From positions 1 to 19,041 of the forward strand of contig JBBQSF010000057.1 in assembly GCA_038214085.1 (NCBI GenBank): 19,041 nucleotides of DNA. The letters run 5' to 3'. This document shows positions 8,472 to 16,193 of this stretch, piece by piece (position 1 is the stretch's first letter; each line of letters begins with the position of its first letter). This DNA comes from JBBQSF01 sp038214085. Lineage in GTDB: Bacteria > Bacteroidota > Bacteroidia > Bacteroidales > CG2-30-32-10. Made by a program: the position numbers and the translations under genes. The notes below the pieces were generated by a model, which was not told the DNA's origin, did not search any database, and saw only the letters and a list, made by a program, of their open reading frames with translations.

Positions 8472-11024
8472 ATGGCAGAAGGAGAAAAAATTATCAACAT
8501 CAACATCGAGGATCAGATGAAATCGGCATATATCGATTATGCTATGTCAGTTATTGTATCACGTGCCTTGCCTGATGTTAGGGACGGTCTCAAACCCGTT
8601 CACCGCAGAGTTCTTTTTGGAATGCTGGAATTAGGAGTTTTATCAAATCGTCCTTATAAAAAGTCAGCCAGAATTGTTGGGGAAGTTTTAGGAAAGTACC
8701 ACCCGCATGGTGACACCTCAGTTTACGATGCCATGGTTCGTATGGCTCAGGATTGGTCGCTTCGTTATCCATTGGTTGACGGACAAGGTAACTTTGGCTC
8801 AATAGATGGCGATAGCCCTGCAGCTATGCGTTACACCGAAGCCAGACTCAGAAAAATTGCTGAAGAAATGCTCTCTGATATCGACAAAGAAACAGTTGAT
8901 TTTCAACTTAACTTTGACGACACTTTGGAAGAGCCTACCGTATTGCCCTCTAGGATTCCCAACTTGCTTATTAATGGAGCTTCCGGAATTGCTGTTGGTA
9001 TGGCGACCAATATGCCTCCTCATAATTTGGGCGAAGTAATTGATGGAACCATTGCATATATCGACAATAAAGAGATCACCATTGCCGAATTGATGAAATT
9101 CATCAAAGCTCCTGATTTTCCAACAGGCGGAATTATTTATGGTTACGAAGGTGTTAGAGAAGCTTTTGAAACAGGACGAGGACGAATTGTCATGCGTGCC
9201 GAAACCTCAATAGAACAAAATGGCAACAGAGAACGAATTATTGCGTCAGCTATTCCTTATCAGGTCAATAAATCAGAACTTATTAAAAAAACAGCCGACC
9301 TGATTAACGATAAAAAAATTGAAGGTATTTCAGATATCCGCGATGAATCCGACCGCAATGGAATGCGCATTGTATACGAATTAAAAAAAGATGCAGTTAC
9401 CAATGTTGTTCTGAACAATTTATATCAACATACACAGCTTCAGACTGCATTTAATGTAAACAATATCGCACTTGTTAAAGGCAGACCATACATGTTGAAT
9501 GTGAAACAACTTATTGAATATTTTGTTGAACACAGACATGATGTAGTTATCCGCCGCACAAGGTTCGAACTTCGCGAAGCAGAAAAACGTGCTCATATCT
9601 TAGAAGGATTATTGATTGCTTTGGATCATCTTGATGAAGTAATTGCTTTAATCCGTGCTTCTAAAAATCCTGATGAAGCAAAAACAGGACTTATGGAAAG
9701 CTTTAAACTTTCCGAAATTCAGGCAAAAGCCATTCTGGCAATGCGCTTGCAAAATCTTACTGGACTTGAACGCGATAAGATAAAGCAAGAATATGATGAA
9801 TTGATGAAATTAATAGAATATTTAAAATCAGTTCTCGCCGACGAAGTGCTTAGAATGCAAATTATAAAGGATGAATTACTCGAAATAAAAGAAAAATACG
9901 CCGACAAACGAAAAACCCAAATAGAATACGCTGCAACAGATTTCAGAATTGAAGACACAATTGCTGACGAAAATGTAGTGATCACTATTTCGCACATGGG
10001 TTACATGAAGCGTACTTTACTCAGCGAATACAGAGTTCAGAATAGGGGAGGGCGTGGCTCAAAAGGAACCGACATCCGTGACGAAGATTTTATCGAGCAT
10101 TTATATATTGCAAGTATGCACAACTACATTTTGTTCTTTACCGAAAAAGGCAAATGTTTCTGGCTGCGTGTATTTGAAATTCCTGAAGGTACGAAAACTT
10201 CAAAGGGTAGGGCTATTCAAAATCTTATCAATATTACACCCGACGATAAAGTGAAAGCTGTAATTAATGTTAAAGATATTACCAATAACGAATATACCGA
10301 AAGCAACTATATTATTCTGTGTACTAAAAAAGGTACTATCAAAAAAACTTCTCTTGGTGCTTATTCACGACCAAGGGTAAATGGCATTAATGCAATAAAT
10401 ATTAAAGATGATGACCAGCTTTTGGAAGCAAAATTAACCAATGGCACCAATGAAGTACTTCTTGCGCTCAAATCAGGAAGAGCCATTCGTTTTAATGAGT
10501 CAAAAGTAAGGCCGATGGGAAGAAACGCAACAGGAGTTCGTGGCATTACACTGGCCAATGTAAAGGATGAAGTAGTTGGAATGGTTTGTATCGAAAAAGA
10601 TATATACGATATCCTTGTTGTATCTGAGAATGGTTACGGAAAACGATCAAAATTAGAAGATTACAGGGTTACTAACAGAGGCGGAAAAGGTGTAAAAACC
10701 ATAAATGTTACTGAAAAAACCGGAGCCCTTATTGCAATAAAAGATGTTCTTGATTCTGATGACTTGATGATTATTAATAAATCCGGTATCATTATTCGTT
10801 TAGGGGTTAAAGATCTTCGTGTTATGGGCAGAGCGACACAAGGCGTGAGGTTAATCAATCTTCGTGAAGATGATTCAATTGCTGCAGTTACTCAGGTAGA
10901 AGAAGATAAGGATGATGATGCTATAATTATTGATGAAACTATCGAAAACTCAGAATTTACAAGCAATACAAACGCTGAAAATACTGACTTGGATAATAAT
11001 GGCAACAAAATTGATACAGAATAA
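8472..11024 (+). CDS. gyrA: DNA gyrase subunit A
   Basis: Breakage-reunion subunit of the type IIA topoisomerase that introduces negative supercoils; works as A2B2 with GyrB, which is not in the window. It has 850 residues, the normal length. The N-terminus carries the conserved DYAMSVIVSRALPDVRDGL block. The winged-helix region has HPHGDTSVYDAMVRMAQ (77-93), and the catalytic tyrosine is Tyr121 in AAMRYTEARL. The C-terminal beta-pinwheel begins with a GyrA box, QNRGGRG (523-529), which is required for wrapping and distinguishes gyrase from topoisomerase IV ParC. Several further blade motifs such as VRPMGRNATGVRGI and VTNRGGKGVK follow. The last ~40 residues form an acidic tail. At the quinolone-determining positions the protein has Thr82 and Asp86 (E. 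coli Ser83 and Asp87); Thr is wild type in several genera, so resistance is not indicated. It diverges from clpC. Confidence 0.97.
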   Translation: MAEGEKIININIEDQMKSAYIDYAMSVIVSRALPDVRDGLKPVHRRVLFGMLELGVLSNRPYKKSARIVGEVLGKYHPHGDTSVYDAMVRMAQDWSLRYPLVDGQGNFGSIDGDSPAAMRYTEARLRKIAEEMLSDIDKETVDFQLNFDDTLEEPTVLPSRIPNLLINGASGIAVGMATNMPPHNLGEVIDGTIAYIDNKEITIAELMKFIKAPDFPTGGIIYGYEGVREAFETGRGRIVMRAETSIEQNGNRERIIASAIPYQVNKSELIKKTADLINDKKIEGISDIRDESDRNGMRIVYELKKDAVTNVVLNNLYQHTQLQTAFNVNNIALVKGRPYMLNVKQLIEYFVEHRHDVVIRRTRFELREAEKRAHILEGLLIALDHLDEVIALIRASKNPDEAKTGLMESFKLSEIQAKAILAMRLQNLTGLERDKIKQEYDELMKLIEYLKSVLADEVLRMQIIKDELLEIKEKYADKRKTQIEYAATDFRIEDTIADENVVITISHMGYMKRTLLSEYRVQNRGGRGSKGTDIRDEDFIEHLYIASMHNYILFFTEKGKCFWLRVFEIPEGTKTSKGRAIQNLINITPDDKVKAVINVKDITNNEYTESNYIILCTKKGTIKKTSLGAYSRPRVNGINAINIKDDDQLLEAKLTNGTNEVLLALKSGRAIRFNESKVRPMGRNATGVRGITLANVKDEVVGMVCIEKDIYDILVVSENGYGKRSKLEDYRVTNRGGKGVKTINVTEKTGALIAIKDVLDSDDLMIINKSGIIIRLGVKDLRVMGRATQGVRLINLREDDSIAAVTQVEEDKDDDAIIIDETIENSEFTSNTNAENTDLDNNGNKIDTE

Positions 11025-11043
11025 AATAAAAAATATATTTTTG
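11011..11043 (+). promoter_or_regulatory. Promoter for the TPR protein gene, overlapping the gyrA 3' end
   Basis: TTG at 11011-11013 (inside the gyrA acidic-tail codons) and TATTTTTG at 11036-11043 (exact TAnnTTTG) are spaced by 22 bases, within the 17-23 range for this phylum. A transcript would begin about 20 bases before the TPR gene's ATG. It may supplement read-through from gyrA, since no terminator is visible in the 44-base gap. Confidence 0.45.
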
Positions 11044-11068
11044 TCGTTCCTTAAACTAAAAACCTATC

Positions 11069-12247
11069 ATGAAAAAATTATTTATTTTAACCGTATTTGC
11101 ATGCGTTTTTACTTTTGCAAATGCACAAAAAAATATGGTAGTAAGTGCATTCAGTTACACCAATAACGGGCAATTAGATAAAGCGCTTACTGCAATTGAA
11201 AAAGCTTCGGTTCATCCCGACACAAAAGATTGGGCAAAAACCTGGTATTACATGGGAAATGTATATTACTCTATCCACATGTCAACCGATGAAAAGTACA
11301 AAAACCTTGATACCAATGCTCTGCAAAAAGCTTATGATTGTTATCAAAAAGCCATTGAACTCGACCCTAAAAAAGAATATTACGAACAATTAATGACCGT
11401 TCTTTATTTTTGCGGACAACAATTCTATAATAAAGGAGTGGAGTTATACAATGAATTCAAATACGAAGAAGCGATGAATTCATTTGATAAAACAGCTAGT
11501 ATTAACGGAATATTCGACCTTTCAGATTCTCTAGCTACATACAATGCTGCGCTTTGTGCAGAATTATCGAATAAACCCGCTCAAGCAAAGGAGTATTATT
11601 TGAAACTGATTAAAATTAATTATCATCAGCCTATTATTTATTCTTCTTTATCTTCAATTTATAGAAATGATAAAGACACAACCAAAGCACTGGAAATAAT
11701 AAAAAAAGGAAGAAAAATATTCCCAAGCAATACCGATCTTATTATTGCAGAAACAAATTTATATCTGGCAAGCGGCAAGACTCAGCAGGCTAAAGATTTG
11801 TTGGAAATATTAATTCAAAAAGATCCAACCAATCAAGCCTTGTATTATGCCATTGGTACAAACTACGATTTGATTTACAACGACACTACAGTTGCTTTAA
11901 TTGACAGACTTTCTGCATTTACCGAAGCAGAAAAGAACTACAAAAAAGCTATTGAACTGAAAAAGGATTATTTTGATGCTACTTATAATTTAGGTGCTTT
12001 ATTCTATAATGAAGGCGTTCGTATTTTTCAGGAAGCAGACAAACTCACTGATATGAAAAAATATGGCGAATTACAAAAACAATTTGAAATGATGTGGGAT
12101 CAGGCAATTCCTTATCTTGAAAGTGCTTTATTATTAAATGATACTGATTATAACACACTTATTTCTCTAAAACAGCTTTATTCCCGAAAAAACGATCTTG
12201 ATAAACTAAAAATAATTAACGATAAATTAAGCAGTATTAAAAAATAG
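11069..12247 (+). CDS. Secreted/periplasmic tetratricopeptide-repeat protein
   Basis: A 392-residue protein with a clear signal peptide: MKK, a hydrophobic core LFILTVFACVFTF, and a likely signal peptidase I cut after ANA (residue 19 or so). There is no lipobox cysteine. The rest is helical with TPR-type repeats recognisable at roughly 30-60, 90-115 (AYDCYQKAIELDPKK), 125-155, 165-190, 200-235 (TKALEIIKKGRKIFPSN), 237-265 (TQQAKDLLEILIQKDPTN) and 285-315 (AEKNYKKAIELKKDYFDATYNLGALFYNEG). TPRs are protein-protein interaction scaffolds; no enzymatic motif is seen. A TPR protein following gyrA is an arrangement I recall from other Bacteroidota, but its function is not established and a link to gyrase is unlikely given export. 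It has its own promoter match and a strong terminator downstream. Confidence 0.88.
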   Translation: MKKLFILTVFACVFTFANAQKNMVVSAFSYTNNGQLDKALTAIEKASVHPDTKDWAKTWYYMGNVYYSIHMSTDEKYKNLDTNALQKAYDCYQKAIELDPKKEYYEQLMTVLYFCGQQFYNKGVELYNEFKYEEAMNSFDKTASINGIFDLSDSLATYNAALCAELSNKPAQAKEYYLKLIKINYHQPIIYSSLSSIYRNDKDTTKALEIIKKGRKIFPSNTDLIIAETNLYLASGKTQQAKDLLEILIQKDPTNQALYYAIGTNYDLIYNDTTVALIDRLSAFTEAEKNYKKAIELKKDYFDATYNLGALFYNEGVRIFQEADKLTDMKKYGELQKQFEMMWDQAIPYLESALLLNDTDYNTLISLKQLYSRKNDLDKLKIINDKLSSIKK

Positions 12248-12264
12248 TACTGTTTCACAATCTT

Positions 12265-12301
12265 GATTAAAGGAGAGGCAATACTTTCCTTTAATTTAAC
12301 T
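12265..12301 (+). terminator. Hairpin terminator after the TPR protein gene
   Basis: TTAAAGGAGAG (12267-12277) pairs with CTTTCCTTTAA (12284-12294) around a six-base loop, with one internal G-T pair. One A-T pair and one G-T pair extend the base of the stem. The stem is followed by TTTAACTTTTTCT, a T-rich but interrupted tract. It starts ~18 bases after the stop codon, consistent with ending the gyrA/TPR unit. Confidence 0.7.
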
Positions 12302-12394
12302 TTTTCTATTTAACATAATATTAATTATAAGACAAATATATATTTTCATTTTATCATAGTTATCAATTATTCGAGCGGAATTTAAGAAAAATTA

Positions 12395-12415
12395 TTACGT
12401 TTAAAAAAAACGTAA
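12395..12415. repeat. 8-bp inverted repeat upstream of the CMD-like gene
   Basis: TTACGTTT (12395-12402) and AAACGTAA (12408-12415) are perfect inverse complements separated by five A, centred about 78 bases before the CMD start codon. It stands in an otherwise featureless AT-rich gap (12302-12482) and could be an operator. A hairpin of low stability or a chance repeat are alternatives. Confidence 0.3.
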
Positions 12416-12482
12416 AGAACAAAATATTAAATTTATTTTTACCAGACTTTCTCTTTATTAATTAATTTTGAAAAAAAAACAA

Positions 12483-12812
12483 ATGAGTAAAACTATTCCA
12501 AAACATTATCAAAAAATAAAAAAAGAGTATTCTGAATTTATAAATGCTGTTGAAAATCTCGGCGAAACATCCAGAAATGCCGGACCTATTGACAAAAAGA
12601 CTTCTCATTTGATACAATTGGCGGCGGCTGTTGCAATTGGCTCTGAAGGCGCTGTTCACAGCCATACACGTCAGGCTATTGAAGCCGGTGCAACAATTAA
12701 AGAAATTCAGCATGCAGTAATTTTGCTTACTTCAACTATTGGATTTCCTTCAATAATGGCAGGATTAAGCTGGGTTAATGATATTTTAGACAACAAAGAG
12801 AATTTAAAATGA
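12483..12812 (+). CDS. Carboxymuconolactone decarboxylase-family (AhpD-like fold) protein, cysteine-free
   Basis: A 109-residue, all-helical protein with the CMD-family core: DKKTSHLIQLAAAVAIGSEG (38-56, slightly more at each end), AVHSHTRQAIEAGATIKEI (57-75) and a following hydrophobic helix. In AhpD-type members this core carries E..C..C...H, the redox site. Here Glu55 and the histidines His59/His61 remain, but there is no cysteine anywhere in the protein, so thiol peroxidase-type chemistry is ruled out. It resembles the non-redox branch, whose known example decarboxylates gamma-carboxymuconolactone; the substrate here is unknown. A TTG at 12468 could add five residues (MKKKQ), but ATG 12483 is the normal codon and removes only a poly-lysine leader. 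The last four bases, ATGA, overlap the yggS start, so the two genes are translationally coupled. A TAATTTTG at 12463-12470 matches a -7 box but is very close to the ATG. Confidence 0.85.
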   Translation: MSKTIPKHYQKIKKEYSEFINAVENLGETSRNAGPIDKKTSHLIQLAAAVAIGSEGAVHSHTRQAIEAGATIKEIQHAVILLTSTIGFPSIMAGLSWVNDILDNKENLK

Positions 12813-13480
12813 GTATTACCGGGAATCTGGCACTAATTCTTAAACAAATTCCGGATACAGTAAAACTGGTTGTTGTTTCAAAAACTCAATCAATTGAAGC
12901 AATCCGTGACGTTTATAATTATGGTCAACGCATTTTTGGCGAAAATAAAGTACAGGAAATAATTCAGAAACAACCTCTTTTACCCGTTGATATTGAATGG
13001 CATTTTTTAGGTCATCTGCAAACAAATAAAGTAAAGTATATTGCGCCTTTTATTTCATTAATTCATAGTGTGGATTCTTTGAAATTGCTCGCTGAAATAA
13101 ATAAGGAAGCACAAAAATCAAACAAGATAATCAATTGTCTTCTCGAAATGTATATTGCTTCTGAGGAAACAAAATTCGGCCTCGATATGAACGAAACGAT
13201 TACGATACTTTCTTCGGATGCATATAAATCAATGGAAAATATCAGGATTACGGGAGTTATGGGAATGGCAACATATAGCGACGATGATGGTCTTACGCAG
13301 CGTGAATTTGCCCAGCTCCACTCCTATTTTAAAACGCTAAAGCAAAAGTTCTTTATTGACGATGCAAACTTTAAGGAGCTTTCCATGGGAATGTCGGGTG
13401 ACTATTTAACTGCAATTGAGCAGGGATCAACAATAGTAAGAATTGGGACAGCAATTTTTGGAGATCGAAACTATTCTTGA
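12809..13480 (+). CDS. yggS: YggS/PROSC family pyridoxal phosphate homeostasis protein
   Basis: A 223-residue PLP-binding protein with the fold-type III (alanine racemase-like) single-domain barrel. The PLP lysine is expected to be Lys25 in VVVSKTQSIEAI. Other family blocks are FGENKVQE (43-50), WHFLGHLQTNKVK (64-76), IHSVDS, and the C-terminal phosphate-binding run LSMGMSGDY followed by GSTIVRIGTAIFG. The length is typical. By family knowledge YggS/PLPHP has no clear catalytic activity and buffers PLP, with mutants showing disturbed B6 and amino/keto-acid metabolism. Its start overlaps the CMD-like gene's stop (ATGA), indicating one operon. Its 3' end overlaps the convergent PBP gene by 10 bases, leaving no room for a terminator between them. 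Confidence 0.93.
   Translation: MSITGNLALILKQIPDTVKLVVVSKTQSIEAIRDVYNYGQRIFGENKVQEIIQKQPLLPVDIEWHFLGHLQTNKVKYIAPFISLIHSVDSLKLLAEINKEAQKSNKIINCLLEMYIASEETKFGLDMNETITILSSDAYKSMENIRITGVMGMATYSDDDGLTQREFAQLHSYFKTLKQKFFIDDANFKELSMGMSGDYLTAIEQGSTIVRIGTAIFGDRNYS
13471..13480. other. Tail-to-tail overlap of yggS and the PBP gene
   Basis: The yggS stop TGA is at 13478-13480 and the PBP stop (TAG on the minus strand) at 13471-13473, so the two coding regions overlap by 10 bases in opposite directions. No hairpin is visible at the junction. Confidence 0.85.
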
Positions 13481-16089
13481 TTGCCCTCTGCAGGCGGTTT
13501 TGACCAATCATGAGTTTTCTCTTCTTTTACCGCATCTTTGTTTGATGCATTCTTATCTTTCTTCTTATCTTTCTTTTTGTCTTTCTTTTTATCCTTGCCA
13601 GCATCTTTAGTATTGACTTTATCACCAGATTCAGTTTCCGGTTTTACAAGTCCGTTCTCGTCTAAATCAACATCATCGTTTTCGAGAGAATCGTTTTTAT
13701 GTTCCCATGCAGTTGGGCAATAAAGTTCTTTATTTTTAAAACCCGGATCAGGAAATTTGCCTCTAAGAATTTTTGTTGAAGCATCTTTATAAACTTTGGT
13801 CATAAATATGCCATAAATCGGCAAAGCAGTCCGGCAACCTTCGGCTTGAGCCTCACTCGGAAAATGTATGCAGCGATCTTCACCACCAACCCAAACTCCT
13901 GCAACCAAATCCTTTGTAACACCCATAAACCAGCCATCGGAGTAGTTTGAAGATGTTCCAGTTTTTCCTCCAATTTCGTTACTGTTTTCGAAAATTTCAG
14001 GATAATCCCATAAAGCCTGAGAGGTTCCACCAGGTTCTTCCAGTCCACCTTTAAGCATATGAACCATAAGAAATGCTGTTTTTACGCTAAGCACACGTTT
14101 GGTTTCAGGTTTAAACTCATGAAGAAGTTTTCCATTTCTGTCATATACCTTAGTTACGAGTTGTGGTTTGGTATAAATGCCTTTATTGAGAAAGGTTGAG
14201 TATGCAGCAACCATTTCATAAAGTGAAACATCGTTAGAGCCAAGGCCGATTGATGGAACAGGTTTCAAAGTAGTTGAAATGCCTAATTTTTTCGCATAAG
14301 CAGCAACAGTAGCAAATCCAATTTTTTCAGAAAGTTGAACGGTAACACTATTGCAGGAACGAGCCATTGCGTATCGAAGGGTCATATTTTTGCCTGTAAA
14401 TTCCCAATCAGCATTGTGAGGCGACCAGGATTTTTTTACACCATTTTCGACATAATTTATTGTAACCAATTGATCTCTTATACGGTCACATGGCATCCAG
14501 CCTTTATCAATAGCAGCGCAATATACAAACGGCTTGAATGTAGATCCGGGCTGACGTTTTGCCTGCTTTACATGATCATACTTAAAATATTTATGATTAA
14601 TGCCGCCCACCCAAGCTTTTACTTGTCCTGAATAAGGATCCATAACCATAAATCCGGCATTTAAAAACTTTTTATAATAACGTATCGAATCCATCGGACT
14701 TAAAGTTGTGTCTTTTTCACCTTTTTTCTTCCAGGAGAATACTTTCATTTTCCTAGGTGTATTCAATACTTCATTAACCTTTGATGTATCATTATTGAGT
14801 TTTAGCATCAACCCTTTGTACATCTGAGTAGTTTTTACATAATCTTCAATAAACCTTGGTATTTCCCTTTCGTTTCTATCGCTCCATGGATTTGAATTCT
14901 GCCAGTGGCTATTAAACCGGCTTTGCAATGCTTTCATGTGTTCATTTACAGATTCTTCAGCATACTTCTGTAATTTGGAATCAATTGTAGTATATATTTT
15001 TAATCCATCGCTATATATATCGTAACCATTTTCTTTACACCAAGATTTGAGTTCGTTTGCAACTTCCTTGCGAATGTATGGTGCAAGCATACCTTCTTCA
15101 GGGTTTTCTACACTGTAATCAAGTATTATTGGTAATTTTTTTAATGAATCATATTGATTTGAAGAAATATCTTTTTGTTTCAACATCTGATTCAGAACAA
15201 CATTCCTTCTATCAAAGCATTTATCATAGTTTGATACTGGGCTAAATGTTGTAGGAGCCTTTAGCAATCCAATGAGTGTAGCTGATTCTTGGATATTAAG
15301 TTGTGATGGTTTTTTGTTGAAATAAGTTAGTGCAGCAATTTTAATTCCGAAGGAATTACTGCCAAAATCAACAGTATTGAGATACATAGTAAGAATATCT
15401 TCTTTCGAAAAACGATTTTCGAGCTTTAATGCGGTAATCCATTCTTTTGACTTGGCTATAAAAGTTCTTAATCCGGGAATCAAACCTAAAATTCCTTTTG
15501 ATGCTTTACGTGTATTATAAAGATTTTTTGCAAGTTGTTGTGTAATTGTACTTCCACCACGATTGTCTCCTTTTGAAATATACCAGAAAGCAGAAAATAC
15601 TGCTTTAAGATCAATTCCTCCGTGTTCATAAAAACGCTCATCTTCAGTTGCTATTAAAGCATCAATAACATTTTTTGAAATATCTTTATATTCAACCGGG
15701 CTGCGATTTTCGTTATAATATTTCCCAATCAGAACACCATCAGCAGTGTAAAGTTCGGAGGAAATATTCATGTCGCCGATTTTATCCTTAGATATGCGCG
15801 GAGATGCGCCGAAAAGCCATAAAAAGTTAACATCAACGGCAACAAAAAACAATAGAATAAAAAGAATTAAATTTAATGAATACTTAATTGATTTTCTAAT
15901 TGTTTTTGCATGCCATTTTCTTTTCCCAAGGTATGGAATAAATCGAAAAACAACATTTTTTATCCAGTTCATAAAACGCCTGCGTAAGCCAAATATAAAG
16001 CGAAATACGAATATAAAAACAGTGAAAATTTTATTAAATACAATTACAAATTTCGATTTGTTTACAGAAACAGAGTTATGGGGATTCAT
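13471..16089 (-). CDS. Class A penicillin-binding protein (bifunctional transglycosylase/transpeptidase), PBP1A-type
   Basis: Polymerises lipid II into glycan strands and crosslinks them; membrane-anchored with both domains in the periplasm. It has 872 residues. The main membrane segment is about 68-92. The glycosyltransferase 51 domain follows with ATEDERFYEHGG (catalytic Glu149) and GGSTITQQLAKNLY (178-191). The transpeptidase domain has the SxxK motif STFK (Ser516 nucleophile, Lys519), SCN (578-580) and KTG (709-711). An inserted region between them (about 375-475) is typical of PBP1A proteins. Two oddities stand out. An additional hydrophobic stretch (about 14-35) precedes a basic segment and the main helix. 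The C-terminus ends in a lysine-rich KKDK repeat tail (830-847) followed by a polar extension. Met40 is a possible alternative start that would remove the first hydrophobic stretch. The gene is convergent with yggS and lies downstream of the pit genes on the same strand. Confidence 0.95.
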   Translation of the reverse strand: MNPHNSVSVNKSKFVIVFNKIFTVFIFVFRFIFGLRRRFMNWIKNVVFRFIPYLGKRKWHAKTIRKSIKYSLNLILFILLFFVAVDVNFLWLFGASPRISKDKIGDMNISSELYTADGVLIGKYYNENRSPVEYKDISKNVIDALIATEDERFYEHGGIDLKAVFSAFWYISKGDNRGGSTITQQLAKNLYNTRKASKGILGLIPGLRTFIAKSKEWITALKLENRFSKEDILTMYLNTVDFGSNSFGIKIAALTYFNKKPSQLNIQESATLIGLLKAPTTFSPVSNYDKCFDRRNVVLNQMLKQKDISSNQYDSLKKLPIILDYSVENPEEGMLAPYIRKEVANELKSWCKENGYDIYSDGLKIYTTIDSKLQKYAEESVNEHMKALQSRFNSHWQNSNPWSDRNEREIPRFIEDYVKTTQMYKGLMLKLNNDTSKVNEVLNTPRKMKVFSWKKKGEKDTTLSPMDSIRYYKKFLNAGFMVMDPYSGQVKAWVGGINHKYFKYDHVKQAKRQPGSTFKPFVYCAAIDKGWMPCDRIRDQLVTINYVENGVKKSWSPHNADWEFTGKNMTLRYAMARSCNSVTVQLSEKIGFATVAAYAKKLGISTTLKPVPSIGLGSNDVSLYEMVAAYSTFLNKGIYTKPQLVTKVYDRNGKLLHEFKPETKRVLSVKTAFLMVHMLKGGLEEPGGTSQALWDYPEIFENSNEIGGKTGTSSNYSDGWFMGVTKDLVAGVWVGGEDRCIHFPSEAQAEGCRTALPIYGIFMTKVYKDASTKILRGKFPDPGFKNKELYCPTAWEHKNDSLENDDVDLDENGLVKPETESGDKVNTKDAGKDKKKDKKKDKKKDKNASNKDAVKEEKTHDWSKPPAEGNQE
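13551..13598 (-). repeat. Imperfect 12-bp tandem repeat encoding a KKDK-type tail in the PBP
   Basis: Four consecutive 12-base units, starting at 13551, 13563, 13575 and 13587, encode the lysine/aspartate tetrapeptide pattern (residues about 832-847 of the PBP). The first two units are identical (TCTTATCTTTCT); the others carry a few changes that keep the Lys/Asp pattern. Being a multiple of three, unit gain or loss keeps frame. Confidence 0.85.
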
Positions 16090-16130
16090 TTTACTGATTT
16101 TACAAAACCTTACAAATATTACCTAGAAGT

Positions 16131-16155
16131 GAACAGAAAATGCTGCATTCTGTTC
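16131..16155. repeat. 8-bp inverted repeat in the PBP leader region
   Basis: GAACAGAA (16131-16138) and TTCTGTTC (16148-16155) are perfect inverse complements with a nine-base spacer. The repeat lies between the PBP start codon and its possible -7 element, at about the expected transcription start. It could be an operator, a leader hairpin, or the weak end signal of the upstream pit transcript, although no T run follows on the minus strand. Confidence 0.4.
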
Positions 16156-16161
16156 TTTTGG

Positions 16162-16169
16162 CAAAATTA
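16162..16169 (-). promoter_or_regulatory. Possible PBP promoter -7 element
   Basis: On the minus strand this reads TAATTTTG, matching TAnnTTTG, 72 bases before the PBP start codon. No TTG is found at the -33 spacing (the nearest is too far), so support is limited to the -7 match. Confidence 0.35.
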
Positions 16170-16193
16170 ATCTTAAAATTGAGTATAGAAAAA

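Noticed and set aside
8548..8834. Quinolone resistance allele in gyrA
   Set aside because: Thr82 replaces the E. coli Ser83, but Thr is the wild-type residue in several susceptible genera and Asp86 is intact.
12468..12482. TTG start adding five residues to the CMD-like protein
   Set aside because: An ATG follows five codons later and the extra residues are only a poly-A-derived lysine run; the TTG also overlaps a possible -7 box.
13551..13598. CRISPR-like or other mobile repeat array
   Set aside because: The units are 12 bases, contiguous, in frame inside a gene, and encode a regular peptide; there are no spacers.
13538..13723. Plus-strand Leu/Ser/Phe-rich open frame opposite the PBP tail
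   Set aside because: It is the antisense reading of the 12-bp lysine repeat; its apparent hydrophobic repeat is an artefact.
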